A stretch of 34,609 nt of DNA from Candidatus Hydrogenedentota bacterium (GCA_007124105.1 SLFT01000334.1:1-34609), one strand, 5' to 3'. Positions 25,447-34,609 are shown, counted from the first letter of the stretch. Program-made: numbers and translations. Notes: a model not told the origin generated them from the letters alone.

Positions 25447-28104
25447 ATGTATTGCAGCCCATTCAATCAGGCATACAGAGCGCGCCTGTGCAGGACGCGT
25501 CTGGCGCTGTGTTTTCTGCTTGTTATGACGGCATGGCCGGGGGTTGGCCTGACGACGCCTTTTGAGACGGTGCTGGACACGGCGCTGGAGCATGACGACG
25601 GCGCGTTTCTGTGGTTTCACCCCCGAGCAACGGCGATACCCGACGCCGGCGAGGACGGGGCTCCTGCCGTAGTAATGACATTGCAGAAGCATTTGCAGGT
25701 ATCGGATTTTTATTCAGGGTTGTACGCCATGTACAGCGACGATCTGGGCAAGTCCTGGACCGGCCCCGAGGCCATACCTGAACTGGCCTGGCGCGACGGC
25801 CCAGACGACACGATCCTGGCGGTGTGCGACGTAACGCCGGGATATCATCCGCCCACGGGCAAGGTGCTGGCCATTGGCGCACAGCTTTATTATCGCCCGG
25901 ACGGGCAGCTGCTCGAGGGTGTCGCGCGTTCCGATCAGACGGCCTATGCCGTCTATGATCCCGAGACCCGATCATGGTCGGGCTGGCGCACGCTTGCCAT
26001 GCCCGACGCTCGGAAGTTCAATTTCGCGCGGAACGCCTGCGCCCAATGGATTGTCGAGCCTGACGGGACGTTGCTTGTACCCTTGTATTTCGGCGAGAGC
26101 GCTGGACAGGATTTTTCCGTTACAGTGGCGCGCTGCGCTTTTGACGGCGAAACCCTGCGCTATGTGGAACACGGCACGGAGATGACCGTATCGGGCGGAC
26201 GCGGCCTGTGCGAGCCGTCTCTGGCCCGCCATTATGACCGCTATTTCTTGACATTGCGCAACGACGCCCGGGGCTATGTTGCTGCAAGCGATGACGGGCT
26301 GCATTACGAGCCGATCCAATCCTGGCGGTTTGACGACGGCGAGGACCTGGGATCATATAACACGCAACAGCATTGGCTTACTCATACGGACGGGTTGTAT
26401 TTGACCTATACGCGGCGGGGCGCCAACAACGACCATGTATTCCGCCATCGCGCGCCGCTGTTCATTGCCCGGGTTAACCCGGACACCCTGCGGGTTGTTC
26501 GTGATACGGAGCGGATACTTATCCCTGAGCGCGGCGCCACGCTCGGCAATTTCGGCGCGGCAGCCATCACGCAGGAGGAGTCATGGGTCACCGTGGGCGA
26601 GGGTGTCTGGAACGACGACATGCGCGCGCGCGGCGCGGCGGGCGCGTTGTATATTGCCCGGGTGCAGTGGACATCTCCGAACGACACCGTCATGTTTCCC
26701 GCGCCGACACAGCGCGCCCGGATGACGACAGTGGACCTGAATCAAGACGAAACGAAGACCATAGCACTGGTGGACGGCAGCGCAGCGACAATCACATTGC
26801 TGGGCGTTGCGGAGCAGCGCGACGCCATCCGCGAAGTGGTGCGCCACGCCGAGGCGTCACTGTGCGTGAACAGCGACACGGTTAGCGTGGCCTCGGGCCT
26901 TTACAATCTGCCTGTGCGGGCGGGCGGCGTGTGGGTGGACTGTCCCGTGACCCAGAGCTACAACCTGAACAGCGGCGACGACCGCTGGCGACTGGATAAG
27001 GACGCGCGCATCCGGCTATGGCCTGGCGATGGGCCGTTCACCGACCCCGACTCCTTCGTTTATCCCATACGCCAACGCTGGTATGCGTCGCAGACCTGGT
27101 TTGACAACGAGCCGGTGGACGGCGGCGCCGAAGTATCCAAAACAGTGTATTACCATTCCGGTATTGACATTGGCGGCGTGGACGGGCGCACCGAGATTGT
27201 GGCGGCGGCCGATGCGCTGGTGGTATCCGCGCGCGACGACACCCTGCCCGGCTTCCTTGGCGACACCCCTGTAAACCCCCGTTACGACGTGGTCTACCTC
27301 TATGACGAGCGCGGTTGGTTCTACCGCTACAGTCATTTTGACGCGATAGACGCCGCGATACAACCGGGCGTACGCGTCACCCGAGGCGCGTTGCTGGGAC
27401 GGCTCGGCAAGGAAGGCGCCAGCGGCGGCTGGAGCCACCTGCACTTCGAGATCAAGACGCGCCAGCCAAGCAACGGATGGGGTACACTCGCCGCCAATGC
27501 GCTCATCCGCGAGGCTTACATGCGCGAATACGAACCGGACATCCTCGCTTGTGCGCGGCAGCGGCACTTGATTATGCCGGGCGACACAATCACGCTTGAC
27601 GGATCGCGTTCATGGAGCCGCGACCCCATTGTCGCCTATCACTGGCAGTTTACCGACGGAGAAACGGCCGAGGGCGTACAGGTCGAGCGGCAGTACACCC
27701 GTCCCGGCAGGTTTAGCGAAATTCTGCGAATTACCGACGCGGCGGGACGGGTGGACTACGACTTTGCTATTGTGCAGGTACTCAATCCCGATGAGCCGCA
27801 TCGTTACGCCCCGGGTCTGCACGCCGCGCATGAACCCACCCTGAATCTTCGCGCCGGCGATCCCGTTACCTTTTCAGTGCGCGCGTTCCGCTTCGGCGAC
27901 GGCGAGGAGACGTGGGATTTCGACGATGGCAGCCCCACGCAACGCACCCGCTCGGGCATCAACAAAGACCCCCACGCGCCCGACGGATACGCTTTCATTG
28001 AACATCGCTATGCCGCGCCGGGCAGCTACATTGTCAGCGTATACCGCGAAGACACCGACGGCACACCCGCCCATGCTCATCTGCATGTTGTCGTGGAAGA
28101 GTAA
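25447..28104 (+). CDS. exported multidomain protein: sialidase-like N-terminus, M23 (LytM) peptidase domain, PKD domains
   Basis: ATG at 25447 after GGGAGG; signal segment LALCFLLVMTAWPGVGL; sialidase-like MYSDDLGKSWTGPE; M23 HSGIDIGG and WSHLHFEI; PKD ITLDGSRSWSRDPIVAYHWQFTDG and ETWDFDDGSP. Confidence 0.82.
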   Translation: MYCSPFNQAYRARLCRTRLALCFLLVMTAWPGVGLTTPFETVLDTALEHDDGAFLWFHPRATAIPDAGEDGAPAVVMTLQKHLQVSDFYSGLYAMYSDDLGKSWTGPEAIPELAWRDGPDDTILAVCDVTPGYHPPTGKVLAIGAQLYYRPDGQLLEGVARSDQTAYAVYDPETRSWSGWRTLAMPDARKFNFARNACAQWIVEPDGTLLVPLYFGESAGQDFSVTVARCAFDGETLRYVEHGTEMTVSGGRGLCEPSLARHYDRYFLTLRNDARGYVAASDDGLHYEPIQSWRFDDGEDLGSYNTQQHWLTHTDGLYLTYTRRGANNDHVFRHRAPLFIARVNPDTLRVVRDTERILIPERGATLGNFGAAAITQEESWVTVGEGVWNDDMRARGAAGALYIARVQWTSPNDTVMFPAPTQRARMTTVDLNQDETKTIALVDGSAATITLLGVAEQRDAIREVVRHAEASLCVNSDTVSVASGLYNLPVRAGGVWVDCPVTQSYNLNSGDDRWRLDKDARIRLWPGDGPFTDPDSFVYPIRQRWYASQTWFDNEPVDGGAEVSKTVYYHSGIDIGGVDGRTEIVAAADALVVSARDDTLPGFLGDTPVNPRYDVVYLYDERGWFYRYSHFDAIDAAIQPGVRVTRGALLGRLGKEGASGGWSHLHFEIKTRQPSNGWGTLAANALIREAYMREYEPDILACARQRHLIMPGDTITLDGSRSWSRDPIVAYHWQFTDGETAEGVQVERQYTRPGRFSEILRITDAAGRVDYDFAIVQVLNPDEPHRYAPGLHAAHEPTLNLRAGDPVTFSVRAFRFGDGEETWDFDDGSPTQRTRSGINKDPHAPDGYAFIEHRYAAPGSYIVSVYREDTDGTPAHAHLHVVVEE

Positions 28105-28170
28105 CGGCATCGGCCCGTTGTACCTCTGCGAGAACAGCGCCAAGGACGACGACAATATACCAGCGCCAAC

Positions 28171-29550
28171 TTACACGTCTACGGTGGTGTTTTCTTCCAT
28201 GACGGTGATATTTTTCACCCCCTCATCGTGGAGCCCGGAACGCAGCGCTTCCAGCGGTTGCTCTTCACCGTGTACCAGCAGTACACGTTTACGCCGACCT
28301 TTGCAATGAGCGCCAAAAGTAATCAGTTCGTTGCGGCCCGCATGGGCGCTGAACCCATTTAACGTTTTAACCTCGGCATTCAGCGGCCTGTTGACGCCAA
28401 ATATTTTGATCTCCGGTTGACGTTCGACAATACGTCGGCCCAGCGTGTTCTTCGCCTGAAACCCCACAATCACGATGGTGTTGCGTTTGTCTTCGCAGTT
28501 ATTGCGCAAATGATGCAGGATACGCCCCACCTCGCACATGCCGGAGGCGGAAATGATAACGCAGGGCTCAGAAAGTGTATTAAGGCGCATCGAGTCGTCC
28601 ACATTGCGGATATACTCGATTTGCTGGAGCTCGAACGGGTCCCCGGCCACGCTGCGTACTTGCTGGGTGGCCTCGTCAAAACTTTCCTTGTGATACCTGA
28701 AAATCTCGGTGATATTGGCGGTGAGCGGGCTGTCCACATACACGGGCAACGGCGGGATTGTGCCTAGCAACTCCAAACGTTTCAGCGCGAACACAACTTC
28801 CTGGGCCCGCTCGAGAGCAAAGCTCGGGATTATAATTTTTCCGCCCCGTCGAATGGTGCGCAATACTACCTCGGCCAGCTTTGATTCCATGGTCTCGATA
28901 GCATCGTGTTCGCGGTCGCCGTAGGTGCTCTCAAGCATGATAATATCCGCGTTGTCCGGTTCCCAGGGATCCCTGAGCAGGGGCATGTTTTTTCGGCCTA
29001 AATCACCGCTGAAAAGAAAGCGGCGGTCCTTGCCGTTTTCCATATAGTCCACGGCAACCATGGCTGAGCCCAGCACGTGACCCGCATCGTGCAGGGTGAC
29101 GTAAACGTCTGGCACAATCTCGAAACGGTCTTCGTAGGGGAAACACACAAAGCGTTTCATCACGGCGAATACGTCAGACTCGTCATAAAGCGGAGCCACA
29201 TAATCACGGTTTTTCTTCGCCAGCCATTCGGCGTCGCGTTCCTGGATATGGGCGCTGTCCAACAACATCACACTGCACAGGTCGCGCGTTGCGGGCGTGG
29301 TGTATATGCGTCCGCGATAGCCCTTCTTGTGGAGCATGGGCAAAACGCCGCTGTGATCAATGTGGGCGTGGCTGAGCACTACCGCGTCCAGCGAATCGGG
29401 CGCGAAAGGAAAGTGACGATTCTTGTGAGCCGCTTCCCTGCGCTTGCCCTGGAACATGCCGCAGTCCAACAGGATGCGATATCCGTTAATCTCGAGCAGA
29501 TGTTTCGAGCCTGTGACCTCGCCCGCAGCGCCGTAAGAAGTAACTTTCAT
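28171..29550 (-). CDS. MBL-fold/beta-CASP RNA exonuclease (CPSF73-like)
   Basis: ATG at 29550 with AAAGGAG upstream; YGAAGEVTGSKHLLEINGYRILLDCGMFQG, VVLSHAHIDHSGVLP, SGDLGRKNMPLL, ESTYGDREH, FSAHAGRNELI. Confidence 0.93.
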   Translation of the reverse strand: MKVTSYGAAGEVTGSKHLLEINGYRILLDCGMFQGKRREAAHKNRHFPFAPDSLDAVVLSHAHIDHSGVLPMLHKKGYRGRIYTTPATRDLCSVMLLDSAHIQERDAEWLAKKNRDYVAPLYDESDVFAVMKRFVCFPYEDRFEIVPDVYVTLHDAGHVLGSAMVAVDYMENGKDRRFLFSGDLGRKNMPLLRDPWEPDNADIIMLESTYGDREHDAIETMESKLAEVVLRTIRRGGKIIIPSFALERAQEVVFALKRLELLGTIPPLPVYVDSPLTANITEIFRYHKESFDEATQQVRSVAGDPFELQQIEYIRNVDDSMRLNTLSEPCVIISASGMCEVGRILHHLRNNCEDKRNTIVIVGFQAKNTLGRRIVERQPEIKIFGVNRPLNAEVKTLNGFSAHAGRNELITFGAHCKGRRKRVLLVHGEEQPLEALRSGLHDEGVKNITVMEENTTVDV

Positions 29551-29689
29551 GCCGTCTCCTTTGTTGTTCAGGGAACACAACGCCTTTGCACAGCCGGCTG
29601 TGGCGGCGCCGCGTTTTTGGACACAAAGCGTCCTGTGATGCCTGACGTCTGGAAATCCAATATGGCTTTCTCAGATGCTAGTGCTTCTG

Positions 29690-30412
29690 TCAGTCAAGTT
29701 CGATATCGTAATAGAATGTATGCTCCCCTTCCCGAGGGCATTGTACAAGCCATTCCCCGTCGGGCGCCATCACGCCTGTAGGCGCGTTTACGGGGCCTGC
29801 CGGCGTGGCAGCGTTCGCTGTAGCAATATAAAGATTGCCTTCCCGGGCGCGCAGCGCCAGATTTGATTCGTGATATGCGGCGTACGATTGGTCATGCCCG
29901 GAATTGATACTGTGAAAAATCACTTGGGCGCCCTTTTTCGACAGCTGATAAGTGAGTCGCGGATCGGGATAGGGGCCGCAGCCCGGCGTAACCCAAAGAT
30001 CGTTGCATATCAGGCAACCGAAAATAATGCCCTTGTGTTCAAACACCCGCAGCTCCTCGCCAGGGCGGCACCATTGACGGTCTTTTTCCGTGGGTACGAT
30101 CTTCTCATGAGTGCCCAACAGGTCGCCGTCATCCGTATAAATGCGAGATTGAATATGCGTGTGACCGTCCATACGCGCGCCGGCGCCTATAATAGCGGTA
30201 ACATAACTCTGCCTGCACGTGGCGGCGATCTGCTTCCAGGCCTCGCGGGTGCGCTCGTCGTTAAAATCGTTATGATAACCGGTTAAACTCATTTCAGGGA
30301 ACAGCATGAAATCGCAGTCCCCCTGTCGGATATATTCCAGAATGCGCGGCAAATTGTCTTTCTTGCTGGGCGCTACATTCATTTGTACGCCACATACACG
30401 GATTTTCGTCAT
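29690..30412 (-). CDS. carbon-nitrogen hydrolase (nitrilase superfamily)
   Basis: 240 aa; FMLFPEMSLTGY (Glu), EKIVPTEKDRQWCRPGE (Lys), FGCLICNDLW (Cys) catalytic triad context. Confidence 0.88.
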   Translation of the reverse strand: MTKIRVCGVQMNVAPSKKDNLPRILEYIRQGDCDFMLFPEMSLTGYHNDFNDERTREAWKQIAATCRQSYVTAIIGAGARMDGHTHIQSRIYTDDGDLLGTHEKIVPTEKDRQWCRPGEELRVFEHKGIIFGCLICNDLWVTPGCGPYPDPRLTYQLSKKGAQVIFHSINSGHDQSYAAYHESNLALRAREGNLYIATANAATPAGPVNAPTGVMAPDGEWLVQCPREGEHTFYYDIELD

Positions 30413-30517
30413 AGTGGTTTCCTTCCAGTTAAAGTTAAAGTGGCCTGGAGCATCCTATCATATCTGAATACAACAGGACATCTCGACCACCTGGCATCTG
30501 ACAGATATTGTTCTTAT

Positions 30518-30645
30518 CTCACCAGACCTCTGTTGCTCTGCGAATTTTTCGTCGCCGACTGATATCTCCAAAGCCATCCGACATATCCAACAGCCCACCG
30601 ACAAAACAAGATTTCAAGGGAATAACGGGCTTATATAAAACCCTG
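30518..30645. repeat. intergenic repeat family copy D
   Basis: CACCAGACCTCTGTTGCTCTGCGAATTTTTCGTC resembles copy C (CACCAGATTTCTGTTGCGCCTGCGAATCTTACGCC). The right end GGAATAACGGGCTTATATAAAACC resembles copy C GAAATATACGGGCTAATAACAACC. Confidence 0.6.
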
Positions 30646-30796
30646 CCAGACAGCCACTCCATTTGTTGATTCTGCAATGGCGCATGGCGCATAATCCCCA
30701 TAATCAGCAGTAATGCGCCGTGGCAGGCGCTCCAAGCGCAGTAGTGCGCGTTTCCTAATGTCCACCACAGAACAAACGATTTGGAAAGGATAAACC

Positions 30797-32158
30797 ATGA
30801 CAAACAGTAAATTAACGCGTCGCGCTTTCCTGGCGGCCACAACAACAACAGCGCTTGCTTCGGCGACATGGGCGCAACAACCAAATACTGCGCAAGTGAT
30901 TCCCCGAAAGCTTTCGCCTAACGAAAAAATGAATATCGCCGGTATTGGCGTGGGAGGTATGGGGCGTGGCGACATTATGAGTTGTCGCAGCGAGAACATT
31001 GTCGCCCTGTGCGATGTGGATTGGGAACGCGCCGCCGAGACATTTCATAATCTGCCCGACGCGAAAAAATACAGGGATTTCCGTGTAATGTTCGACGAGA
31101 TGGGCGACGACATTGATGCGGTTACCGTTTCGACGCCGGACCATACGCATGCGCTGGCCGCGTACTGGGCCATGCTGATGGGCAAACATGTACGCGTACA
31201 AAAGCCCCTGGCCCAGACCATTGCCGAGGCGCGTTTGATGGCGGAAACGGCAAAGAGAACAGGTGTTGTCACGGCCATGGGCAATCAGGGCCACTCCCAG
31301 AACGGCGTACGCGAATTGTGCGAGATGGTGTGGAGCGGCGCCGTGGGTCAGATTACCGAAGCCCACAGCTGGACTAACCGTCCAATTTGGCCCCAGGGCA
31401 TGGACCGACGGCCGCGGACACGGCCTGTTCCCGAGCGCATTGACTGGGACCTGTGGTTGGGACCGGCGCCGAAGCGCGAATACTCGGACCACTATCTTCC
31501 CTTCAAATGGCGGGGCTGGTGGGACTTCGGCTGCGGCGCCATTGGCGACATGGCCTGCCACATCATGGACCCCGTGTTCTGGGCGCTCAAACTGTATGAA
31601 GCGCCGACCTATTCAGTGGAAGCGATTCAACAGGACGGCATGACCGAGGAAGCTTTCCCCAACGCAAGTATTATCAAGTTTGAATTTCCAGCCCGCGGCG
31701 ATATGGCCCCTGTAGTCCTATATTGGTACGACGGCGGTCTGCTGCCTGATCGCCCCGAAGGCATCCCGGAAGACGAAGAACTGGGCGAGGGCGACAATGG
31801 ATCGCTGTTCGTCGGTACGGATGGTTTCTTGACCACAGGCACCTACGGCGGCAACTCACGGCTGTTGCCCGCCGCGCACATGGCGGACTACGTAAAGCCC
31901 GACCCGACCATCGAGCGCATCCCCGAGGAAAATTCCTATCTGCATTGGATAAACGCCTGCAAAACCAATACGGAAGCGGTGTCGCCCTTCAGTTACGCCG
32001 GTCCGTTGACGGAAGTTGCGAACATGGGCAATGTTGCGTTGCTCGCGGGCGAGAAGCTCGAATTCGACGTGGCCTCCATGACCATTACAAACAATGCGGA
32101 AGCCAACCAATACCTGACAAAGGAATATCACAACGGATTTGATAATATGCCCCTGTAA
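30797..32158 (+). CDS. Tat-exported Gfo/Idh/MocA-family oxidoreductase (paralog 1)
   Basis: LTRRAFLAATTTTALASATWA leader; NIAGIGVGGMGRGDI; ALCDVD; VSTPDHTHA; VRVQKPLAQTIAEA. Confidence 0.93.
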   Translation: MTNSKLTRRAFLAATTTTALASATWAQQPNTAQVIPRKLSPNEKMNIAGIGVGGMGRGDIMSCRSENIVALCDVDWERAAETFHNLPDAKKYRDFRVMFDEMGDDIDAVTVSTPDHTHALAAYWAMLMGKHVRVQKPLAQTIAEARLMAETAKRTGVVTAMGNQGHSQNGVRELCEMVWSGAVGQITEAHSWTNRPIWPQGMDRRPRTRPVPERIDWDLWLGPAPKREYSDHYLPFKWRGWWDFGCGAIGDMACHIMDPVFWALKLYEAPTYSVEAIQQDGMTEEAFPNASIIKFEFPARGDMAPVVLYWYDGGLLPDRPEGIPEDEELGEGDNGSLFVGTDGFLTTGTYGGNSRLLPAAHMADYVKPDPTIERIPEENSYLHWINACKTNTEAVSPFSYAGPLTEVANMGNVALLAGEKLEFDVASMTITNNAEANQYLTKEYHNGFDNMPL

Positions 32159-32265
32159 CACCAGGCGCATGGGCCAACCGCAACGTTTGAAAACCAAAGC
32201 GTCCGACGGAGGGTCAAATGGTTCGTAAACGCAAACGAAAAACCATGAACGGAGATATTTTTACT

Positions 32266-33633
32266 ATGCCAAACAGCAAACTTACACGACGCGCTTTTCT
32301 TGCGGCCACAACAACAACGGCCCTTGCCGGCGCAAGCTGGGCAAATCAACCTAATACGGCGCGGGTGGTTCCACGGCGCGTGTCGCCGAACGAAACCCTC
32401 AACGTAGCCGGCATCGGCGTCGGCGGCAAAGGTACGCACGACATCCTGTCGTTTCGGCGCGAGAACATTGTCGCCATGTGCGACGTGGACCTCGAGCGCG
32501 CGGGCGAGGCTTTTTATCGCGTGCCAGACGCCAAACAGTATCGCGACTATCGAAAGATGCTTGATGAGATGGGCGACGAAATTGATATGCTCACCGTCGC
32601 CACGCCCGACCATTCACATGCGCCCGCCGCGTATCAGGCGATGAAGATGGGCAAACACGTCTATGTGGAAAAGCCCATGACGCACACCGTAGCCGAAGCG
32701 CGATTGCTCACTGAAACCGCGCGTGAGATGGGCGTAGCCACGCAAATGGGCAATCAGGGCCGATCGGGCGACGGCACACGCGACCTGGCCGAAATGGTGT
32801 GGGCCGGCGCTATTGGCGATGTGCATACGGTACATATCTGGACGGACAGACCCGGTGGACGCTGGCCCCATGGCGGTCCGAAAACGGCGCCTCCTGGTGA
32901 GCCCATACCTGAAACCATGGACTGGGATTTGTGGGTCGGCCCCGCGCCCATGCGCGAATATAATGGGTTGTATGCGCCGTTCAAATGGCGCGGCTGGATT
33001 GATTTCGGCTGCGGCGGCCTGGGCGATATGGGCTGTCATATCATGGACCCCGCTTTCTTCGCCTTGAAACTCGACCAGGCAGCCTCGTTCACTGTCGAAC
33101 CGGTGCAACAGGAAAGCGCCAACGATCAGACATGGCCCACCAACGCCATTGTGAAATACCATTTCCCCGCACGGGCCGACATGCCGCCGGTGGACATCTT
33201 CTGGTATGAAAACGGCATGCTGCCGCCGCGTCCCGAAGATATTCCCGCGGACCAGGAACTGGGAGACGGGCGCAACGGCTCGTTGTTCGTCGGCGCGGAC
33301 GGCTGCATCACCGCGGGCGAATATGGCGGCAACGCGCGCCTGCTGCCCGATGAACGCATGGCTGACTACACCCCGCCGCCGCAAACCATTCCTCGTGTGG
33401 GCGGCGCCAACCATTACCGAAACTTCGTGGACGCCTGCAAAGGCGGCGAACCGGCCTCGTCTAATTTCGACTATGCCGGCCCCTTCACGGAAATCGTACT
33501 GTTCGGCAATGTGGCCTTGCTCATGGACAAGAAACTGGAATACGACATTGCGAGCATGAAAGTGCTCAACGACGACAAGGCAGCCCAATACCTGAGCAAA
33601 GAATACCGATCAGGCTGGGAACTGCCGGTGTAA
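32266..33633 (+). CDS. Tat-exported Gfo/Idh/MocA-family oxidoreductase (paralog 2)
   Basis: ATG at 32266 (GGAG upstream); LTRRAFLAATTTTALAGASWA leader; NVAGIGVGGKGTHDI; AMCDVD; VATPDHSHA; VYVEKPMTHTVAEA. Confidence 0.93.
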   Translation: MPNSKLTRRAFLAATTTTALAGASWANQPNTARVVPRRVSPNETLNVAGIGVGGKGTHDILSFRRENIVAMCDVDLERAGEAFYRVPDAKQYRDYRKMLDEMGDEIDMLTVATPDHSHAPAAYQAMKMGKHVYVEKPMTHTVAEARLLTETAREMGVATQMGNQGRSGDGTRDLAEMVWAGAIGDVHTVHIWTDRPGGRWPHGGPKTAPPGEPIPETMDWDLWVGPAPMREYNGLYAPFKWRGWIDFGCGGLGDMGCHIMDPAFFALKLDQAASFTVEPVQQESANDQTWPTNAIVKYHFPARADMPPVDIFWYENGMLPPRPEDIPADQELGDGRNGSLFVGADGCITAGEYGGNARLLPDERMADYTPPPQTIPRVGGANHYRNFVDACKGGEPASSNFDYAGPFTEIVLFGNVALLMDKKLEYDIASMKVLNDDKAAQYLSKEYRSGWELPV

Positions 33634-33677
33634 CAGCGCCTCAAATGCCGCAATACGACAGAGGCATCGTTAAAAAG

Positions 33678-33706
33678 TTGACGCGGAACGCGATAAATGG
33701 TATACT
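33678..33706 (+). promoter_or_regulatory. sigma70-type promoter for rpsT
   Basis: TTGACG (33678-33683), 17-nt spacer, TATACT (33701-33706), 55 nt before the ATG. Confidence 0.75.
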
Positions 33707-33760
33707 ACACGCTCTTATTTATCGAAGTCCCCCCACTTTGCCTCAGGAGAACCTTTATTT

Positions 33761-34039
33761 ATGGCCAATATAAAATCGCAGAAGAAACGCAATCGCACCA
33801 ACGAACTGCGGCGGCAGCGTAATGTCTCCGTGCGTTCGCGCGTTAAAACGTTGGTAAAGAATGCAGACCAGATCATTGCGGCACGGGAACCGGAAAAAGC
33901 AAAGGAAAACATGCTGTCCGCCCTGTCGGCGATAGACCGCGCCTGTTCCAAAGGCGTCCTCCATCCCAACCAGGCCGCGCGCCGCAAATCATCGCTGCAA
34001 CGCCGATTCAACCAGATGCAGACACCTCAAGACGCGTAG
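33761..34039 (+). CDS. rpsT: 30S ribosomal protein S20
   Basis: 92 aa; MANIKSQKKRNRTNELRRQRN...SRVKTLVK...ALSAIDRACSKGVLHPNQAARRKSSLQRRFN. Confidence 0.96.
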   Translation: MANIKSQKKRNRTNELRRQRNVSVRSRVKTLVKNADQIIAAREPEKAKENMLSALSAIDRACSKGVLHPNQAARRKSSLQRRFNQMQTPQDA

Positions 34040-34081
34040 TCAGAATATCTGTATCTCTGGCAACTGACGTTTGTTTTTCAA

Positions 34082-34126
34082 GCCGGATGCGTCCCCACCG
34101 CTGGACGTATCCGGCGTTTTCTTTTT
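34082..34126 (+). terminator. Rho-independent terminator after rpsT
   Basis: GCCGGATGCGTCC - CCACCGCT - GGACGTATCCGGC stem (one G-T wobble) followed by GTTTTCTTTTT. Confidence 0.85.
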
Positions 34127-34275
34127 GGCCCCTATCGCGTGGGTGGTTTTATTCAGACAGGCTGTCCAACCATGCCTGTACCGGTTCCCGTGACGCCTCT
34201 GATGTGGGATGATTGCAGGCTGCTTACAGGGTGTGCCCCAGGGATAATCTTCATCCAACACCTTGCACCCGAACA

Positions 34276-34314
34276 CCCGGCAGGATACTTGTGTCTTGCC
34301 GGGTATTTTATTTC
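34276..34314 (+). terminator. second terminator-like hairpin
   Basis: ACCCGGCAGGATAC TT GTGTCTTGCCGGGT, stem with wobbles, followed by ATTTTATTT. Confidence 0.6.
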
Positions 34315-34318
34315 CCTG

Positions 34319-34357
34319 AAAACCGTGAACCATGCAACGTTGCATGGTTCAGGTTTT
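34319..34357. repeat. perfect 26-bp palindrome inside a longer hairpin
   Basis: TGAACCATGCAACGTTGCATGGTTCA (34326-34351) is an exact palindrome, flanked by AAAACC(g) and GGTTTT, which extend the stem. Confidence 0.85.
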
Positions 34358-34413
34358 GTGACGTCATCATACGGGCGCCGAACATTGAACTGGACGCAGT
34401 TATCAATTACGAG

Positions 34414-34609
34414 ATGAGTTTCGTCTGGAATGAATCAAAACGAATCCCAAACGAAGCGGTTCCAAACGTGATTGAAGAAATCCGGAACAGGGCCGCGTTT
34501 CATGCCGAGAACAGGGGGATTGTGGCGTTCGCAGAGGAGGCGGCAACCCGCTGGTTCACGGCGTTTTTTGAAGCATTCAGACATCCCGTGGAGGTGCGGT
34601 TTGGGCCAT
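34414..34609 (+). CDS. 3'-truncated ORF, hypothetical
   Basis: Open from ATG 34414 to the window end: MSFVWNESKRIPNEAVPNVIEEIRNRAAFHAENRGIVAFAEEAATRWFTAFFEAFRHPVEVRFGP. The same frame is also open upstream, so the start is uncertain. Confidence 0.4.
   Translation, partial: MSFVWNESKRIPNEAVPNVIEEIRNRAAFHAENRGIVAFAEEAATRWFTAFFEAFRHPVEVRFGP

Noticed and set aside
32614-33588. 324-aa minus-strand ORF
   Set aside because: Antisense to the second Gfo/Idh/MocA gene; shadow ORF.
34127-34275. Possible tRNA or known riboswitch
   Set aside because: Inverted repeats are present but no cloverleaf, TpsiC arm or known riboswitch core could be recognised by eye; kept only as a structured-region finding.
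34139-34417. 92-aa plus-strand ORF after rpsT
   Set aside because: It runs through two terminator-like hairpins and the 26-bp palindrome and has no recognisable motif; more likely non-coding sequence.

Overview
The window looks like a chromosomal segment from an uncultured, moderately GC-rich bacterium. A Planctomycetota or Hydrogenedentota-like origin is inference from gene content only (Tat-exported Gfo/Idh/MocA pair, ThuA, PQQ-like and NHL propellers, iolC). About 22 protein genes are supportable. They include an IolC-type kinase, ThuA, GDPD, a stand-alone AICAR transformylase, a Lys/Ala/Pro histone-H1-like protein, an EEP phosphatase/nuclease, a GH38 alpha-mannosidase, two metallo-beta-lactamase-fold proteins, a DUF3782-like coiled-coil/nuclease-like protein, rpmE (type B)-prfA, a sialidase-like/M23/PKD fusion, a nitrilase-family hydrolase, tandem Tat-exported Gfo/Idh/MocA oxidoreductases, and rpsT. 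No rRNA, tRNA, CRISPR array or transposase was seen. The most interesting locus is a minus-strand gene run at about 15.0-23.7 kb: NHL-repeat protein, Tat-type polyferredoxin, NosR/NapH-like membrane Fe-S protein, PQQ-like propeller, HydC-HydB (NuoE-NuoF) fusion, and a NuoG/HydA-N plus truncated GltD-like fusion. It resembles the diaphorase part of electron-bifurcating HydABC enzymes, but no H-cluster hydrogenase domain is present and it sits beside an exported/membrane Fe-S relay. The second notable signal is an unannotated dispersed intergenic repeat with four related copies; one is a near-full-length 175-bp palindrome between convergent genes. All functional calls come from reading motifs by eye; no searches were run.
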